This document shows, one piece after another, positions 1-8,002 of a DNA stretch of 64,000 nucleotides (positions within the stretch are counted from its first letter, which is position 1; every line of letters starts with the position of its first letter). Source of the DNA: Chromobacterium sp. IIBBL 290-4 (GTDB lineage: Bacteria > Pseudomonadota > Gammaproteobacteria > Burkholderiales > Chromobacteriaceae); assembly GCF_024207115.1 (NCBI RefSeq), contig NZ_CP100128.1, forward strand, positions 3,782,001 through 3,846,000. The letters run 5' to 3'. The notes under the pieces were generated by a model. The model ran no database searches and had not been told where the DNA came from. It worked only from the letters and a program-made list of their open reading frames with translations. Made by a program: the position numbers and the translations under genes.

Positions 1-904
1 CCATCCGATGCATGCTCAGCTGTTTGAGAATGTCCACGGCTTGGGAGGGCAGGGGCACGATATGCGGCGCGGCCGCGGCTTTCAAAGCGCGCTTTAGCTT
101 GCGGGTTTCCGGCGGGATGGTCCACAAGGCTTGATCCAAGTCGAAGTCATGCCAGGTGGCTTGAACCGTTTCGCCAATCCGGGTGAAGCAGATCATGACC
201 AGCTTGATCAGGTATTTGGTTTGCAGCGTGATGTGCTCATTGCCGGCCAATGCGGCCAAAAACGCAGGCAGCTCTTCACGGGCTAAAGACGGCTGGGGCT
301 TGGAAACCGGCGTGATCAATTCGCCGGCGAGGTCTGCGGCAGGGTTGTGTTCGGCTCGTCCGGTTTTGACTGCTCTTCGCCATATGGCATTGCAGCGTTC
401 ACGAAGCCGATTCGCGGTGTCGTGCAGCCCTCGTTGTTCAACGGATTGCAAAACGAGCAGCAAGTCCATCGCGCTGATATCACGGATAGGGCGGTGTCCA
501 AGTTCGGGTAATAGATGGATCTCCAGCGAGCGCCAGACCCCGTTTGCATGGTTCGGCGCCCATTCGGCAGACATTTTGCTCCACCATTCTTGGGCTACGG
601 CTTGGAGGGTGGACGACGCTTCGTACTGTTGTTTGCGCGCGTTTTTCTTTTTGAGCTCGCCAGGATCTTCGTCTTGGGCCAATAGGCGGCGGGCATCATC
701 TCGTTTCAGCCGGGCATCCTTGAGGGAGACTTCGGGATACACGCCGAGGGCAAGCACTTTTTCTTTGCCGGAAAAGCGATATTTCAGGCGCCAGTACTTG
801 GAGCCGTTGGGCATGACCAGCAGATACAAGCCTTGGCCATCTGTGACTTTGATTTGTTTTTCGCCCGGTTCGATCCGGTCGATCTCCAGCTTGGTAAGCG
901 GCAT
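1..904 (-). CDS. P4-type tyrosine recombinase (integrase), 3' end cut by window edge
   Basis: Tyrosine recombinases of this class insert and excise genomic islands and prophages. The frame is open from the ATG at 904 to base 1, giving 301 residues. The N-terminus (MPLTKLEIDRIEPGEKQIKV, then GQGLYLLV, YWRLKYRFSGKEK, LALGVYPEVSLKDAR) is the DUF4102 arm-binding domain typical of P4-like integrases, and residues about 100-280 resemble the core-binding and early catalytic domain, with TRIGETVQATW carrying the first catalytic Arg. The HxLR and Tyr motifs lie beyond the window. No tRNA target is visible on the upstream side; prmB follows. The upstream flank holds C-rich repeats usual before such genes. 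The element itself must extend to the left of the window. Confidence 0.9.
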   Translation of the reverse strand, partial: MPLTKLEIDRIEPGEKQIKVTDGQGLYLLVMPNGSKYWRLKYRFSGKEKVLALGVYPEVSLKDARLKRDDARRLLAQDEDPGELKKKNARKQQYEASSTLQAVAQEWWSKMSAEWAPNHANGVWRSLEIHLLPELGHRPIRDISAMDLLLVLQSVEQRGLHDTANRLRERCNAIWRRAVKTGRAEHNPAADLAGELITPVSKPQPSLAREELPAFLAALAGNEHITLQTKYLIKLVMICFTRIGETVQATWHDFDLDQALWTIPPETRKLKRALKAAAAPHIVPLPSQAVDILKQLSMHRM

Positions 905-933
905 GTGTTCACCTCGGAAGCGTAGGGTATTTT

Positions 934-960
934 ATTTGATACCCCTTTTTATCCCCCCAA
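934..960. repeat. C-rich repeats upstream of the integrase (putative arm/promoter sites)
   Basis: A TTTGATACCCC block is followed within about 10 bases by ATCCCCCC and then GTACCCC. Repeated short tracts of this kind are common just upstream of P4-type integrase genes, where they may serve as recombinase arm sites or as the int promoter. The site role is inferred. A very similar block recurs at 5533-5560. Confidence 0.35.
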
Positions 961-1018
961 ATGTACCCCGCAATAGCCTCGATTGTCACGGTGTCCGATA
1001 GTGCCGAACCGGAATGGA

Positions 1019-1052
1019 AAAAGCCGCCAAACCCTTGGTTTTGGCGGCTTTG
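1019..1052 (-). terminator. Rho-independent terminator after prmB
   Basis: An inverted repeat AAGCCGCCAAA / TTTGGCGGCTT with a short loop ends, on the minus strand, in GGCTTTTTCC. It lies 9 bases after the prmB stop codon. Confidence 0.75.
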
Positions 1053-1060
1053 CGGTCTGA

Positions 1061-1963
1061 TTAGATACCGGCGTTTACAATGTCTTCGCGCGTCAGCAGG
1101 AAGACGAATCCGTCGCCGCTCTGCGTCTCCATCCACATGAAGGGCAGGGTGGGGAAACATTCTTCCAGCATGTCGCGGTTGTGGCCGATTTCCACCAGCA
1201 GCACGCCGCGCTCGTTGAGGAATTCCGGCGCGCGGCGCAGGATTTCGCGGGTGGCGTCCAGGCCGTCTTCGCCGGAGCCCAGCGCGATTTCTGGCTCGTG
1301 CAGGTATTCCTGCGGCAGCGCGTCTACCGACTCGGCATCAACGTAAGGCGGGTTGGAGATGATCAGGTCGTACTTCTCTTCCAGGCCTTCGAACAGGTCG
1401 GTGTGGATCAGGTTGACGCGGTCTTCCAGGCCGTAGCGCTCCACGTTCACCGCCGCCACTTCCAGCGCGTCCAGCGAGATGTCCACTGCGTCGACTTCGG
1501 CGTCCGGATAGTGGTGGGCCAGCTGGATGGCCAGGCAGCCGGAGCCGGTGCACAGGTCCAGCGCGCGGTGCACCAGTTCCGGATGTTCGATCCACGGTTC
1601 CAGCGCTTCGCCCATCAGCTCATAGATGAAGGAGCGCGGCACCAGCACGCGCTCGTCCACGTAGAAATTGAACTCGCCCTGCCAGGCCTCATTGGTCAGG
1701 TAGGCGACGGGCACTTTGTCTTCGGCGCGGCGACGGATCAGCTCCAGCGCGGCGGTCATTTCATCGGGCAGCAGCTTGGCGTCCAGATACGGGTCCAGCT
1801 TGTCGATGGGCAGCTGCAGCGCCGACAGGATCAGGTAGACGGCCTCGTCGTGGGCGTTGTCGGTGCCGTGGCCGTAGGTGAGTTCGGCCTCGTTGAAACG
1901 CGATACGGCGAAGCGCAGCAGGTCGCGCACGGTGGAGAGGTGGCTGGCGGCCAGTTGGTACAT
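1061..1963 (-). CDS. prmB: Ribosomal protein L3 N5-glutamine methyltransferase
   Basis: PrmB uses S-adenosylmethionine to methylate a glutamine of ribosomal protein L3 (known for the family). The 300-residue product has the usual length. Residues about 130-210 hold the SAM-binding fold (ALDLCTGSGCLAIQLA) and the catalytic NPPY tetrapeptide (IISNPPYVDAE), which distinguishes glutamine methyltransferases of the HemK family. The absence of release-factor-type neighbours (prfA) and the N-terminus favour PrmB over PrmC. The ATG at 1963 is preceded by AAGGAA; a longer reading to 2017 would run through a hairpin and is unlikely. It lies downstream of the phosphomannomutase gene in the same direction. 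Confidence 0.88.
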   Translation of the reverse strand: MYQLAASHLSTVRDLLRFAVSRFNEAELTYGHGTDNAHDEAVYLILSALQLPIDKLDPYLDAKLLPDEMTAALELIRRRAEDKVPVAYLTNEAWQGEFNFYVDERVLVPRSFIYELMGEALEPWIEHPELVHRALDLCTGSGCLAIQLAHHYPDAEVDAVDISLDALEVAAVNVERYGLEDRVNLIHTDLFEGLEEKYDLIISNPPYVDAESVDALPQEYLHEPEIALGSGEDGLDATREILRRAPEFLNERGVLLVEIGHNRDMLEECFPTLPFMWMETQSGDGFVFLLTREDIVNAGI

Positions 1964-1983
1964 GAGATTCCTTTCAATGCAAC

Positions 1984-2008
1984 GGGGACATGGTTGGCCC
2001 ATGTCCCC
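1984..2008 (-). other. Hairpin between the phosphomannomutase gene and prmB
   Basis: A perfect 10-bp stem GGGGACATGG / CCATGTCCCC with a five-base loop sits between the two minus-strand genes. No T tract follows on either strand, so it is more likely an RNA-stability or processing hairpin than a classical terminator. It lies 20 bases upstream of the prmB start. Confidence 0.4.
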
Positions 2009-2052
2009 TGATAACACTATCCAAACGGCCGCTCAGCGCGGCCGCGGCAAGC

Positions 2053-3429
2053 TTAGAACGGCAGCTTGGCGTCGGTGGCGGTGCCCAGCACGCGGCGGAA
2101 GTCGCCCTTGATGCGTTCCAGCGCCTCTTCGTTATCCGCCTCGAAGCGCAACACGATGACCGGCGTGGTGTTGGAGGCGCGGGCCAGGCCGAAACCATCC
2201 TTATACTCTACGCGCAGGCCGTCCAGCGTGTTCACTTCTTCGGCGCCGTCAAACTTGGCCGATTCCTGCAGCTTGGCGATCAGCGCGTGGTTTTCACCTT
2301 CCTTGGCCATCTTGATGTTCAGCTCCGGCGTGGAGACGGCGTTGGGCAGCGCGTTCAGCAGCGCGCTCGGATCTTCCACGCGAGACAGCACTTCCAGCAG
2401 GCGGGCGCCGGTGTAGATGCCGTCGTCGAAACCGTACCAGCGTTCCTTGAAGAACACGTGGCCGCTCATCTCGCCGGCCAGCAGCGCGCCGGTTTCCTTG
2501 ATCTTGGCTTTGATGAAGCTATGCCCGGTGCGAGCCATGACCGGGGTGCCGCCGTTCTGTTTGATCCAGGGCTTGAGCAGACGGGTGGATTTGACGTCGA
2601 AAATGATTTTGGCCTTGGGGTTGCGTTCCAGCACGTCTGCCGCGTACAGCATCAGCTGGCGGTCCGGCCAGATGATATTGCCGTCCTTGGTGACCACGCC
2701 CAGGCGGTCGCCGTCGCCGTCGAAGGCCAGGCCGATTTCAGCGTCGGTTTTGGCCAGCGCCTCTTGCACGTCCTTCAGGTTTTCCGGCTTGGCCGGGTCC
2801 GGATGGTGGTTGGGGAAGGTGCCGTCCACATCGCAGAACAGTTCGCGCACCTTGCAGCCGAGGCGGCGATACAGCACGGGGCCAAAAGCGCCAGCCACGC
2901 CGTTGCCGCTGTCCACCACGATGTTCATCGGGCGTTCCAGCTTGATGTCGGACGTGATGCGCTCGATATAGGCTTCGGCGATGTCTTCAGTGCGATAGCC
3001 GCCTTCGCCTTCCGCCAGGTCGCTGTCCACGATGCGTTGATACAGTTTCTGGATGTCTTCGCCGGCCAGCGTGTCGCCGGCCAACATCATTTTGAAACCG
3101 TTGTAATCGGGTGGGTTGTGGCTGCCGGTCACCATGACGCCGGACAGCGTGCCCAACTGGTGGGCGGCGAAGTACAGCATGGGAGTGGCGACGCGGCCGA
3201 CATCGATGACGTCCACGCCGGCGGCGCGGATGCCTTCCGCCAGCGCTTCGCTCAGTTCCGGGCCGGACAGGCGGCCGTCACGGCCGATCACGATGGCCTT
3301 GACCTTGCGGGCGCGCGCCTCGGAACCAACGGCCTGGCCGATCTGGCGGGCAACCGGCGCGGTCAGGGTTTTGCCGACGATGCCGCGGATGTCATAAGCC
3401 TTGAAGATGTCTTTCGATAGTTTATTCAT
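2053..3429 (-). CDS. algC: Phosphomannomutase/phosphoglucomutase
   Basis: This enzyme interconverts hexose 6- and 1-phosphates, feeding nucleotide-sugar synthesis for LPS and exopolysaccharide. The 458 residues show the four alpha-D-phosphohexomutase domains: the active-site serine loop (VTGSHNPPDYNG, about residue 100), the metal loop DGDGDR (about 240), the sugar loop (GEMSGHVFF, about 320) and the phosphate-binding C-terminal domain (RASNTTPVIVLRFE, about 420). Length and motifs fit the AlgC/ManB dual-specificity group; whether mannose or glucose is the main substrate cannot be read from sequence. The gene precedes prmB in the same direction. Confidence 0.88.
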   Translation of the reverse strand: MNKLSKDIFKAYDIRGIVGKTLTAPVARQIGQAVGSEARARKVKAIVIGRDGRLSGPELSEALAEGIRAAGVDVIDVGRVATPMLYFAAHQLGTLSGVMVTGSHNPPDYNGFKMMLAGDTLAGEDIQKLYQRIVDSDLAEGEGGYRTEDIAEAYIERITSDIKLERPMNIVVDSGNGVAGAFGPVLYRRLGCKVRELFCDVDGTFPNHHPDPAKPENLKDVQEALAKTDAEIGLAFDGDGDRLGVVTKDGNIIWPDRQLMLYAADVLERNPKAKIIFDVKSTRLLKPWIKQNGGTPVMARTGHSFIKAKIKETGALLAGEMSGHVFFKERWYGFDDGIYTGARLLEVLSRVEDPSALLNALPNAVSTPELNIKMAKEGENHALIAKLQESAKFDGAEEVNTLDGLRVEYKDGFGLARASNTTPVIVLRFEADNEEALERIKGDFRRVLGTATDAKLPF

Positions 3430-3454
3430 GATGTTCTGACACGGTCTGTTTTAT

Positions 3455-3477
3455 CACAAAGCTGGCAGCTGGCCAGC
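3455..3477 (-). terminator. Weak terminator-like hairpin after trpD
   Basis: GCTGGC / GCCAGC with a five-base loop is followed on the minus strand by TTTGTG only. It lies between the trpD stop and the phosphomannomutase start, so partial read-through is likely. Confidence 0.35.
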
Positions 3478-3489
3478 CTCTTGCAAAAT

Positions 3490-4518
3490 TCATCGGGCGA
3501 ACTGCTGGCTCAGCTTGATCAGCTGTTCCAGCTTGCGGCGGGCATCGCCGCTGTCCAGCGCTTCGCGCGCCATGTTAACACCGTCGGCCAGGCTTGCGGC
3601 GATATCGGCGGTATAAATTGCTGCGCCTGCGTTGTAAAGCACGATGTCGCGCGCGGGGCCGACGTCTCCATTCAAGACTGACAGCAAGCGTTCTTTCGAC
3701 TGCTCGGCAGTGTCGGCGCGCAGCGCTTTCAGCTCGCAGCGCGACAGCCCGAAGTCTTCGGGCGCTACCTCGTACTCTTCGATCGCGCCGTTTTTCAACT
3801 CCGCCACGCGGCTGGGGCCGGACAGTGTCAGCTCGTCCAGGCCGTCGCAGCCGTGAACGACCATCACGTGCTTGCTGCCCAGTTGCTTGAGCACGCGCGA
3901 CTGGATGCCGACCAGGTCGGGGTGGAATACGCCCATCAGTTGATGGCCGGCGCCGGCCGGATTGGTCAGCGGCCCGAGGATATTGAAGATGGTGCGGGCG
4001 CCCAGTTCCTTGCGGATGGGGGCCACATGCTTCATCGCGCTGTGATGGTTGGGCGCGAACATGAAGCCCAGGCCGATTTCATCTATGCATTGGCCGACTT
4101 GCTCCGACGTCAGGGCCAGGTTGACGCCCAGCTTCTCCAGCACGTCGGCGCTGCCGGAGCTAGATGAAACCGAGCGGCCGCCATGCTTGGCCACCTTGGC
4201 GCCGGCCGCGGCGGCGACGAAGGAGGCGGTGGTGGAAATATTGAAGGTATGCGATTTGTCGCCGCCGGTGCCGCAGGTGTCGATCAGGTTGCGGCGATCG
4301 GCGACGGGGACGTGGGTGGCGAACTCGCGCATCACCGTGGCGGCGGCGGCGATTTCCGAGACCGACTCCACCTTGACGCGCAAGCCGATCAGGATAGCTG
4401 CCGTCTGGGCCGGGGTGAGCTCGCCGCGCATGATCTGGCGCATCAGGTCCAGCATCTCATCGTAAAACAGTTCATTGCCGTCGATCAGACGGTTGAGGGC
4501 CGCTTGCGGGCTGATCAT
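3490..4518 (-). CDS. trpD: Anthranilate phosphoribosyltransferase
   Basis: TrpD transfers phosphoribosyl from PRPP to anthranilate, the second step of tryptophan synthesis. The 342-residue length is standard. The glycine-rich PRPP loop [16 protein letters not shown] (about residues 85-100), the anthranilate-site segment [18 protein letters not shown], and the metal-binding DE pair (GLDELTL) are all present. It starts nine bases after the LprI-like gene that separates it from trpG, so the three genes probably form one transcript. No trpC or trpE is seen in the window. Confidence 0.95.
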   Translation of the reverse strand: MISPQAALNRLIDGNELFYDEMLDLMRQIMRGELTPAQTAAILIGLRVKVESVSEIAAAATVMREFATHVPVADRRNLIDTCGTGGDKSHTFNISTTASFVAAAAGAKVAKHGGRSVSSSSGSADVLEKLGVNLALTSEQVGQCIDEIGLGFMFAPNHHSAMKHVAPIRKELGARTIFNILGPLTNPAGAGHQLMGVFHPDLVGIQSRVLKQLGSKHVMVVHGCDGLDELTLSGPSRVAELKNGAIEEYEVAPEDFGLSRCELKALRADTAEQSKERLLSVLNGDVGPARDIVLYNAGAAIYTADIAASLADGVNMAREALDSGDARRKLEQLIKLSQQFAR

Positions 4519-4527
4519 GGAAAGTCC

Positions 4528-4917
4528 TTATGAGCTTTGTCGGGCCAGGTCGGCCAGTCTTTGCGTGTCCAGGTCGATTTCGCAAGCCAGGCGCGCTTTT
4601 TCGGCGCCATTGCCGCTGGCGTAGCTGGCTTCCACCCAGCCGCATTGTTGGCGACGATAAGCCTGATAGGCCTGTTGCGCGCGGCGCAGAACGCGGGCGG
4701 CGTGATAGCGGTTGTCGGTAGTGGCGTCCAGCTGCTGCATCGCAGTCAGCGACTTGTGCTCTTGCTCCGCCAATTTTCTTTCAGACTCCTCGTGCCGCTG
4801 CTTGAGGCAGCTGGCTATCGCGGGGGAGTCGGCTTGCTGCTGGGTGCATTCCTCCAGCGCGCCCGCCTGAGCCGCCAGGCTCAACAGCGATGCGACCAGA
4901 AAAGCGGGCAGTTTCAT
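4528..4917 (-). CDS. Small secreted LprI/DUF1311-like protein inside the trpG-trpD block
   Basis: The product is 129 residues. It begins with a signal peptide ([20 protein letters not shown]) and continues as an alpha-helical, Cys-containing domain (ECTQQQ, ASCLKQRH, then an Arg/Gln-rich helix ending in RQQCGW). The spacing of cysteines and the WVEASY segment resemble the LprI/DUF1311 family, whose better-known members inhibit lysozyme; that activity is not established here. The start codon shares one base with the trpG stop (TGATG), which implies translational coupling. A periplasmic protein with no link to tryptophan synthesis within this operon is odd. Confidence 0.75.
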   Translation of the reverse strand: MKLPAFLVASLLSLAAQAGALEECTQQQADSPAIASCLKQRHEESERKLAEQEHKSLTAMQQLDATTDNRYHAARVLRRAQQAYQAYRRQQCGWVEASYASGNGAEKARLACEIDLDTQRLADLARQSS

Positions 4918-5486
4918 CAGGCGAATTCCTTGAGGAAGTTGTCCAGCATCTGGTGGCCGTGTTCGGTAAGGATGGACTCCGGATGGAATTGCACGCCTTC
5001 GATGGGCAGCGTCTTGTGGCGCACGCCCATGATTTCGCCATCCTCGGTCCAGGCGGTGATTTCCAGGCAGTCCGGCAGTGTTTCGCGCTCGATCACCAGA
5101 GAGTGGTAGCGGGTGCAGGTGACCGGATTGGGCAGGCCGTGGAACATGCCCTTGTCCAGATGGCTGACCGGCGACACCTTGCCGTGCATCAGCTGTTTGG
5201 CGTGGATGATCTTGCCGCCGAAGGCCTGGCCTATGCCCTGGTGGCCCAGGCACACGCCCATGATGGGCAGCTTTCCTGCGAAATATTGTATGGCGGGCAC
5301 GGAGACGCCGGCCTCGTTGGGCGTGCACGGGCCGGGAGAGATCACCAGGTATTGCGGATTCAGCGCTTCGATTTGCTGCAGCGTGATTTCATCATTGCGG
5401 AACACCTTCACATCCTGCCCCAGCTCGCCGAAGTACTGCACCAGGTTGAAGGTGAAGGAGTCGTAATTGTCTATCATCAATAGCAT
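4917..5486 (-). CDS. trpG: Anthranilate synthase component II (glutamine amidotransferase)
   Basis: TrpG frees ammonia from glutamine for TrpE. The 189 residues form a class I amidotransferase: oxyanion loop [11 protein letters not shown] (about 50), nucleophile [15 protein letters not shown] (Cys about 79), and the His-Glu pair in [14 protein letters not shown] (about 170). It may also serve folate synthesis as PabA in species with a single copy. Usual trpE is not upstream: the flank is occupied by pseudogenes and insertion debris, so trpE must lie elsewhere or be displaced. Confidence 0.94.
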   Translation of the reverse strand: MLLMIDNYDSFTFNLVQYFGELGQDVKVFRNDEITLQQIEALNPQYLVISPGPCTPNEAGVSVPAIQYFAGKLPIMGVCLGHQGIGQAFGGKIIHAKQLMHGKVSPVSHLDKGMFHGLPNPVTCTRYHSLVIERETLPDCLEITAWTEDGEIMGVRHKTLPIEGVQFHPESILTEHGHQMLDNFLKEFA

Positions 5487-5532
5487 TTTTGGCTTGGTTC
5501 CTTGATTTTACTGGCTTCAAGACGTTCGCCAG

Positions 5533-5560
5533 CTATTTGACACCCCTAATTTTACCCCCT
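5533..5560. repeat. C-rich block resembling the integrase-flank repeat
   Basis: TATTTGACACCCCT followed by TTTTACCCCC closely matches the TATTTGATACCCCT and TTTTATCCCCC arrangement upstream of the integrase at 934-960. Here no integrase gene follows; trpG does. It may be a relic of a lost element or chance. It also lies in one arm of the imperfect direct repeat shared with 7780-7805. Confidence 0.3.
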
Positions 5561-5754
5561 GTTTATTCGCTGGGCTCTCAGGGGTGGGGGGAGGATGCGG
5601 ATTACTATACCGGATGACAGGGCCGTACGCAGCCTATGCGCAAAAGGCGCAGTGCTTCCCGCTGGAATTTCACATCATCTCCAGTTATCGTCAGGTGCGA
5701 GTCCATCCTCTCGCGATATGAAATCTCCCGCTCATGTTTTCAAGCGTAAAGCCG

Positions 5755-5910
5755 ATGAAGCTGCCCATCCTGTTTGCCGGTGTGCTGTTGACTCCTCTCG
5801 CATATTCCGCACCGCTGCCGCCCGCGCCGACGATGAGGTCGGGTTCTCGCCCAAGGGTGGCAGTCCGGCGCTTGTCTTGCAAGGCATCGATAGCGCGAAG
5901 CCGTCTATCT
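5755..5910 (+). pseudogene. Remnant of a Nuc-type phospholipase D family endonuclease
   Basis: A signal-peptide-like start (MKLPILFAGVLLTPLAYSA) is followed, after a frameshift near 5825, by VGFSPKGGSPALVLQGIDSA and then KPSI. This matches in order the N-terminus of the secreted Nuc/PLD endonucleases, where a signal peptide is followed by V-FSP-G and IDSA-SI segments. The HxK catalytic motif region is missing, as sequence changes at about 5911 to insertion-sequence debris on the other strand. No functional product is expected. The identification rests on pattern resemblance over about 45 residues. Confidence 0.6.
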
Positions 5911-6185
5911 TTCCCTTGCCTACTCGATACCGGAGGAGGGACGTCGTTTTGAAGGTTAGGTGGAGTTGAATGGCGGCATCGCTATAGGTAGGGACCTGTC
6001 TGCGCTTGCCCTGGGGAGCATCCCGTCGTGATAAGTTTGCGTCCAAGCAGATGAACAGGCCGCCGCGCAGGATCTGGACTTGGTTGCAAGCGTTCCTGTG
6101 GGAGCTTCGGTAGCGTTCAGGCAGGGCTTGGTCGCGCTGATATCTTGCCAAGCCCGGCGCAGACGGATTTGCGCAACACAGCTTT
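5911..6185 (-). pseudogene. Decayed IS903-group (IS5 family) transposase 5' fragment
   Basis: Read on the minus strand, the segment QGKRRQVPTYSDAAIQLHLT aligns with VGKRGRTPTFSDAAIQFCLT of the intact IS903-group transposase at 27790-28722, and the preceding LRGGLFICLDANL aligns with its ARGSLMIWLDRDM. Near 6166-6185 the minus strand reads GCTGTGTTGCGCAAATC, a mutated version of the terminal repeat GGCTTTGTTGCACAAATC. Only the first quarter of the element survives; the rest, including the catalytic DDE residues, is gone. Confidence 0.7.
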
Positions 6186-6326
6186 TTCATGGTCATGCTC
6201 ATCACATGCTCTTGTGAGGGCGGATGGCTGGGATAGGATCCCCAAAGCTTATTGCAGGACCACTAAAATGGGTGTCGCTATTGTCGGAAATCGTGGGATT
6301 TTGCAAGCCTGATTTGATTGGATGTT

Positions 6327-6704
6327 TTATTTTTTGGCAATCAGGCTGCTCATGTATTCATTTAAATCGCGCAGGTCTTTAATGCTCCACGGGAATGGCG
6401 CCAGCTTTACTCCATTCTCTCGCAAGGTTTTGGGGATTAGATCCCCGTTTGGGCGGAGTATTATTGAGGAGACGATTACGCCTGGATAGTCGTTAAGCCG
6501 CTTTCTAAAGACAGTGGTTGCAAGATTGGGTGTTGGCGGCTTGCTTCTGTTGGCGAGCGGCCCCGTGCCTTTCGCATTTTCTCCATGGCATATGGCGCAT
6601 CTTGCTGAGTAAATTTTCTTTCCATTATTTGCGTCTGCAAAAGATAGTGGTGTTTGTATAAATAAAACACATGAAAGATTGATAAGTATTGTTTTGGTTT
6701 TCAC
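6327..6704 (-). CDS. Periplasmic c-type cytochrome
   Basis: The product is about 125 residues: a signal peptide (KTILINLSCVLFIQTPLSFA), then a single haem c site CAICH near residue 43 followed by GENAKGTGPLANRSKPPTPN, a pattern seen in small class I monohaem cytochromes. A Met axial ligand is not obvious. I chose the GTG at 6704 because the signal peptide starts there; the frame stays open to an ATG at 6794, but that stretch runs through a hairpin and has no protein character. TTG at 6710 is another possibility. The gene is AT-rich compared with its surroundings, which suggests transfer. Electron partner unknown. Confidence 0.7.
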   Translation of the reverse strand: MKTKTILINLSCVLFIQTPLSFADANNGKKIYSARCAICHGENAKGTGPLANRSKPPTPNLATTVFRKRLNDYPGVIVSSIILRPNGDLIPKTLRENGVKLAPFPWSIKDLRDLNEYMSSLIAKK

Positions 6705-6758
6705 GGTCAAAAATCTCTGGTTTCGTAAGGCTGCGTTTTGCGGCGGAAGCGTAGTCAG

Positions 6759-6805
6759 GTAGGTCTCGGCTTGCCCCTTTAAAGTAAAGGGCAAGGTCGG
6801 GACCT
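6759..6805 (-). other. Long imperfect inverted repeat between the SRPBCC and cytochrome genes
   Basis: GGTCTCGGCTTGCCC and GGGCAAGGTCGGGACC pair around an AT-rich loop (TTTAAAGTAAA). It lies downstream of the SRPBCC gene stop and upstream of the cytochrome start on the minus strand, so it could end or slow transcription between them. There is no T tract directly after the stem. Confidence 0.4.
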
Positions 6806-6836
6806 GGTGTATGTCAATGTGGCGGGAGGGGCGGGT

Positions 6837-7745
6837 TTAGCCTGAGATGTTTGATTTTCCAAGACTGGCGCGATCTATCGGTCTTGCTTTTCTGAGCATT
6901 ATCATGCTCAAAGTTGTAATGATGATAATCAGGAGCATGCCAAGGCTGTAAATTGGTATCGGCTCCGCCAACCAAATGGAACACATCCAGCCGAAGCTCA
7001 AAACGGATGAGATGACTAGGCTTTGCACCGCGCCTCTTGCTATATAAACAAAAATGCAAATCAATAGTCCCGATAGAACAACACCAGAGAACCATGCGAT
7101 GTCTTGGGCTTGTGATAACACTAGGTTTTCTCCCGCCTCGGCCCTGGCCTTGACTCCCATTAGAAGCCGTCTTTCCATGATGAAATGGAAAGAAACTTCC
7201 AGATAGCTGGATATTCGCTGCCATGCATTTGTTTTGTTGGCGACCTCTTGGGTTCGAATGACTAGCCGTGTCTGCTGGCCATTCACTTCTTTTAGTAGGA
7301 ATGTTCCCCATTTGTCCAGGATAAAGGTTTCTTCCGGCTTGACATAGGAAACTTTAAAGTTGTACGGGAAAATGCTATGTTCTTCATTGATTGACCCTCT
7401 AATCAGGTCGCCAACTTTCATTTCTTTAAACTCAGGCTTGATGGCGTTTTGGTGGCGGGTTTCATAGCCAAGCGCTTCTTCAATAAAGGAGTAGCTGTAG
7501 AATCCTCCCCTGTCTGCGCCAAGCTGCACTAACCATTTCCATACATCCGACTTTGGAGCGTTGATGGTTATGGCTCTGGTCGCAGTGACAGCCAAATCCT
7601 TATTGTCACCGGCCATTGGCATGGATATCTCTTCTTTAGAAGCTCCCCAGGTGGTAATGATTGGTCTTGCGATGATTCCGTAAAGCAATAACTGCAACAA
7701 GGCAATGCAGGCAATGATCAGTATGGATTTGACTAAGTTACGCAT
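6837..7745 (-). CDS. Membrane protein with an SRPBCC-like domain
   Basis: The 302-residue protein has an N-terminal membrane segment (about 7-27), a soluble domain at about 50-215 (TINAPKSDVWKWLVQLGADR, GGFYSYSFIEEALGY, VGDLIRG) that looks like the SRPBCC/START-type lipid or ligand pocket family, and three C-terminal membrane segments (about 218-235, 240-258, 263-282). No catalytic function can be assigned. AAAGGATG precedes the ATG at 7745. GC content is much lower than in flanking genes, so it probably came in with the cytochrome gene by transfer. Confidence 0.65.
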   Translation of the reverse strand: MRNLVKSILIIACIALLQLLLYGIIARPIITTWGASKEEISMPMAGDNKDLAVTATRAITINAPKSDVWKWLVQLGADRGGFYSYSFIEEALGYETRHQNAIKPEFKEMKVGDLIRGSINEEHSIFPYNFKVSYVKPEETFILDKWGTFLLKEVNGQQTRLVIRTQEVANKTNAWQRISSYLEVSFHFIMERRLLMGVKARAEAGENLVLSQAQDIAWFSGVVLSGLLICIFVYIARGAVQSLVISSVLSFGWMCSIWLAEPIPIYSLGMLLIIIITTLSMIMLRKARPIDRASLGKSNISG

Positions 7746-8002
7746 ATCATCCTTTCCATTGGCGGTTTGTTTATTATTTCCAAGACGTTCGTTAATCTAT
7801 TTGAATCCCAAAAGCGGTAAAACAATCTGGATAAGACCTCACCCTCCAGCTCAGCTGGAGCCATGCTGAAAAGTGTTCGTGGGGGGGCAAGAATAGGCTG
7901 GTCTTCGCACAGGACTGAAGTCGTCTTTGCGTGGAATGTAGTCCGGCGAACATACGGGATTTTACCGCATGGGCATGCAATTAGCATCATTGCGTGCGCA
8001 GC
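7746..8002. other. Intergenic stretch with no convincing gene
   Basis: The open frames here have no start context and no recognisable protein features. The left part (7780-7805) carries one copy of an imperfect direct repeat also found upstream of trpG at 5517-5543. The GC content rises to the chromosomal level near 7990. Confidence 0.5.

Noticed and set aside
1990..3420. A 476-residue open frame on the plus strand opposite the phosphomannomutase gene
   Set aside because: It is the antisense shadow of a high-GC gene: rich in Gln, Val, His and Ala, without domains, and with no start signal.
5595..5969. A 124-residue plus-strand frame upstream of trpG as a real gene
   Set aside because: Only its middle part has protein character (phospholipase D-like) and that needs another frame for its signal peptide; it then runs into IS debris.
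7733..7990. An 85-residue minus-strand frame upstream of the SRPBCC gene
   Set aside because: No ribosome site, no hydrophobic or domain pattern, and it overlaps the SRPBCC gene's ribosome site; composition looks non-coding.
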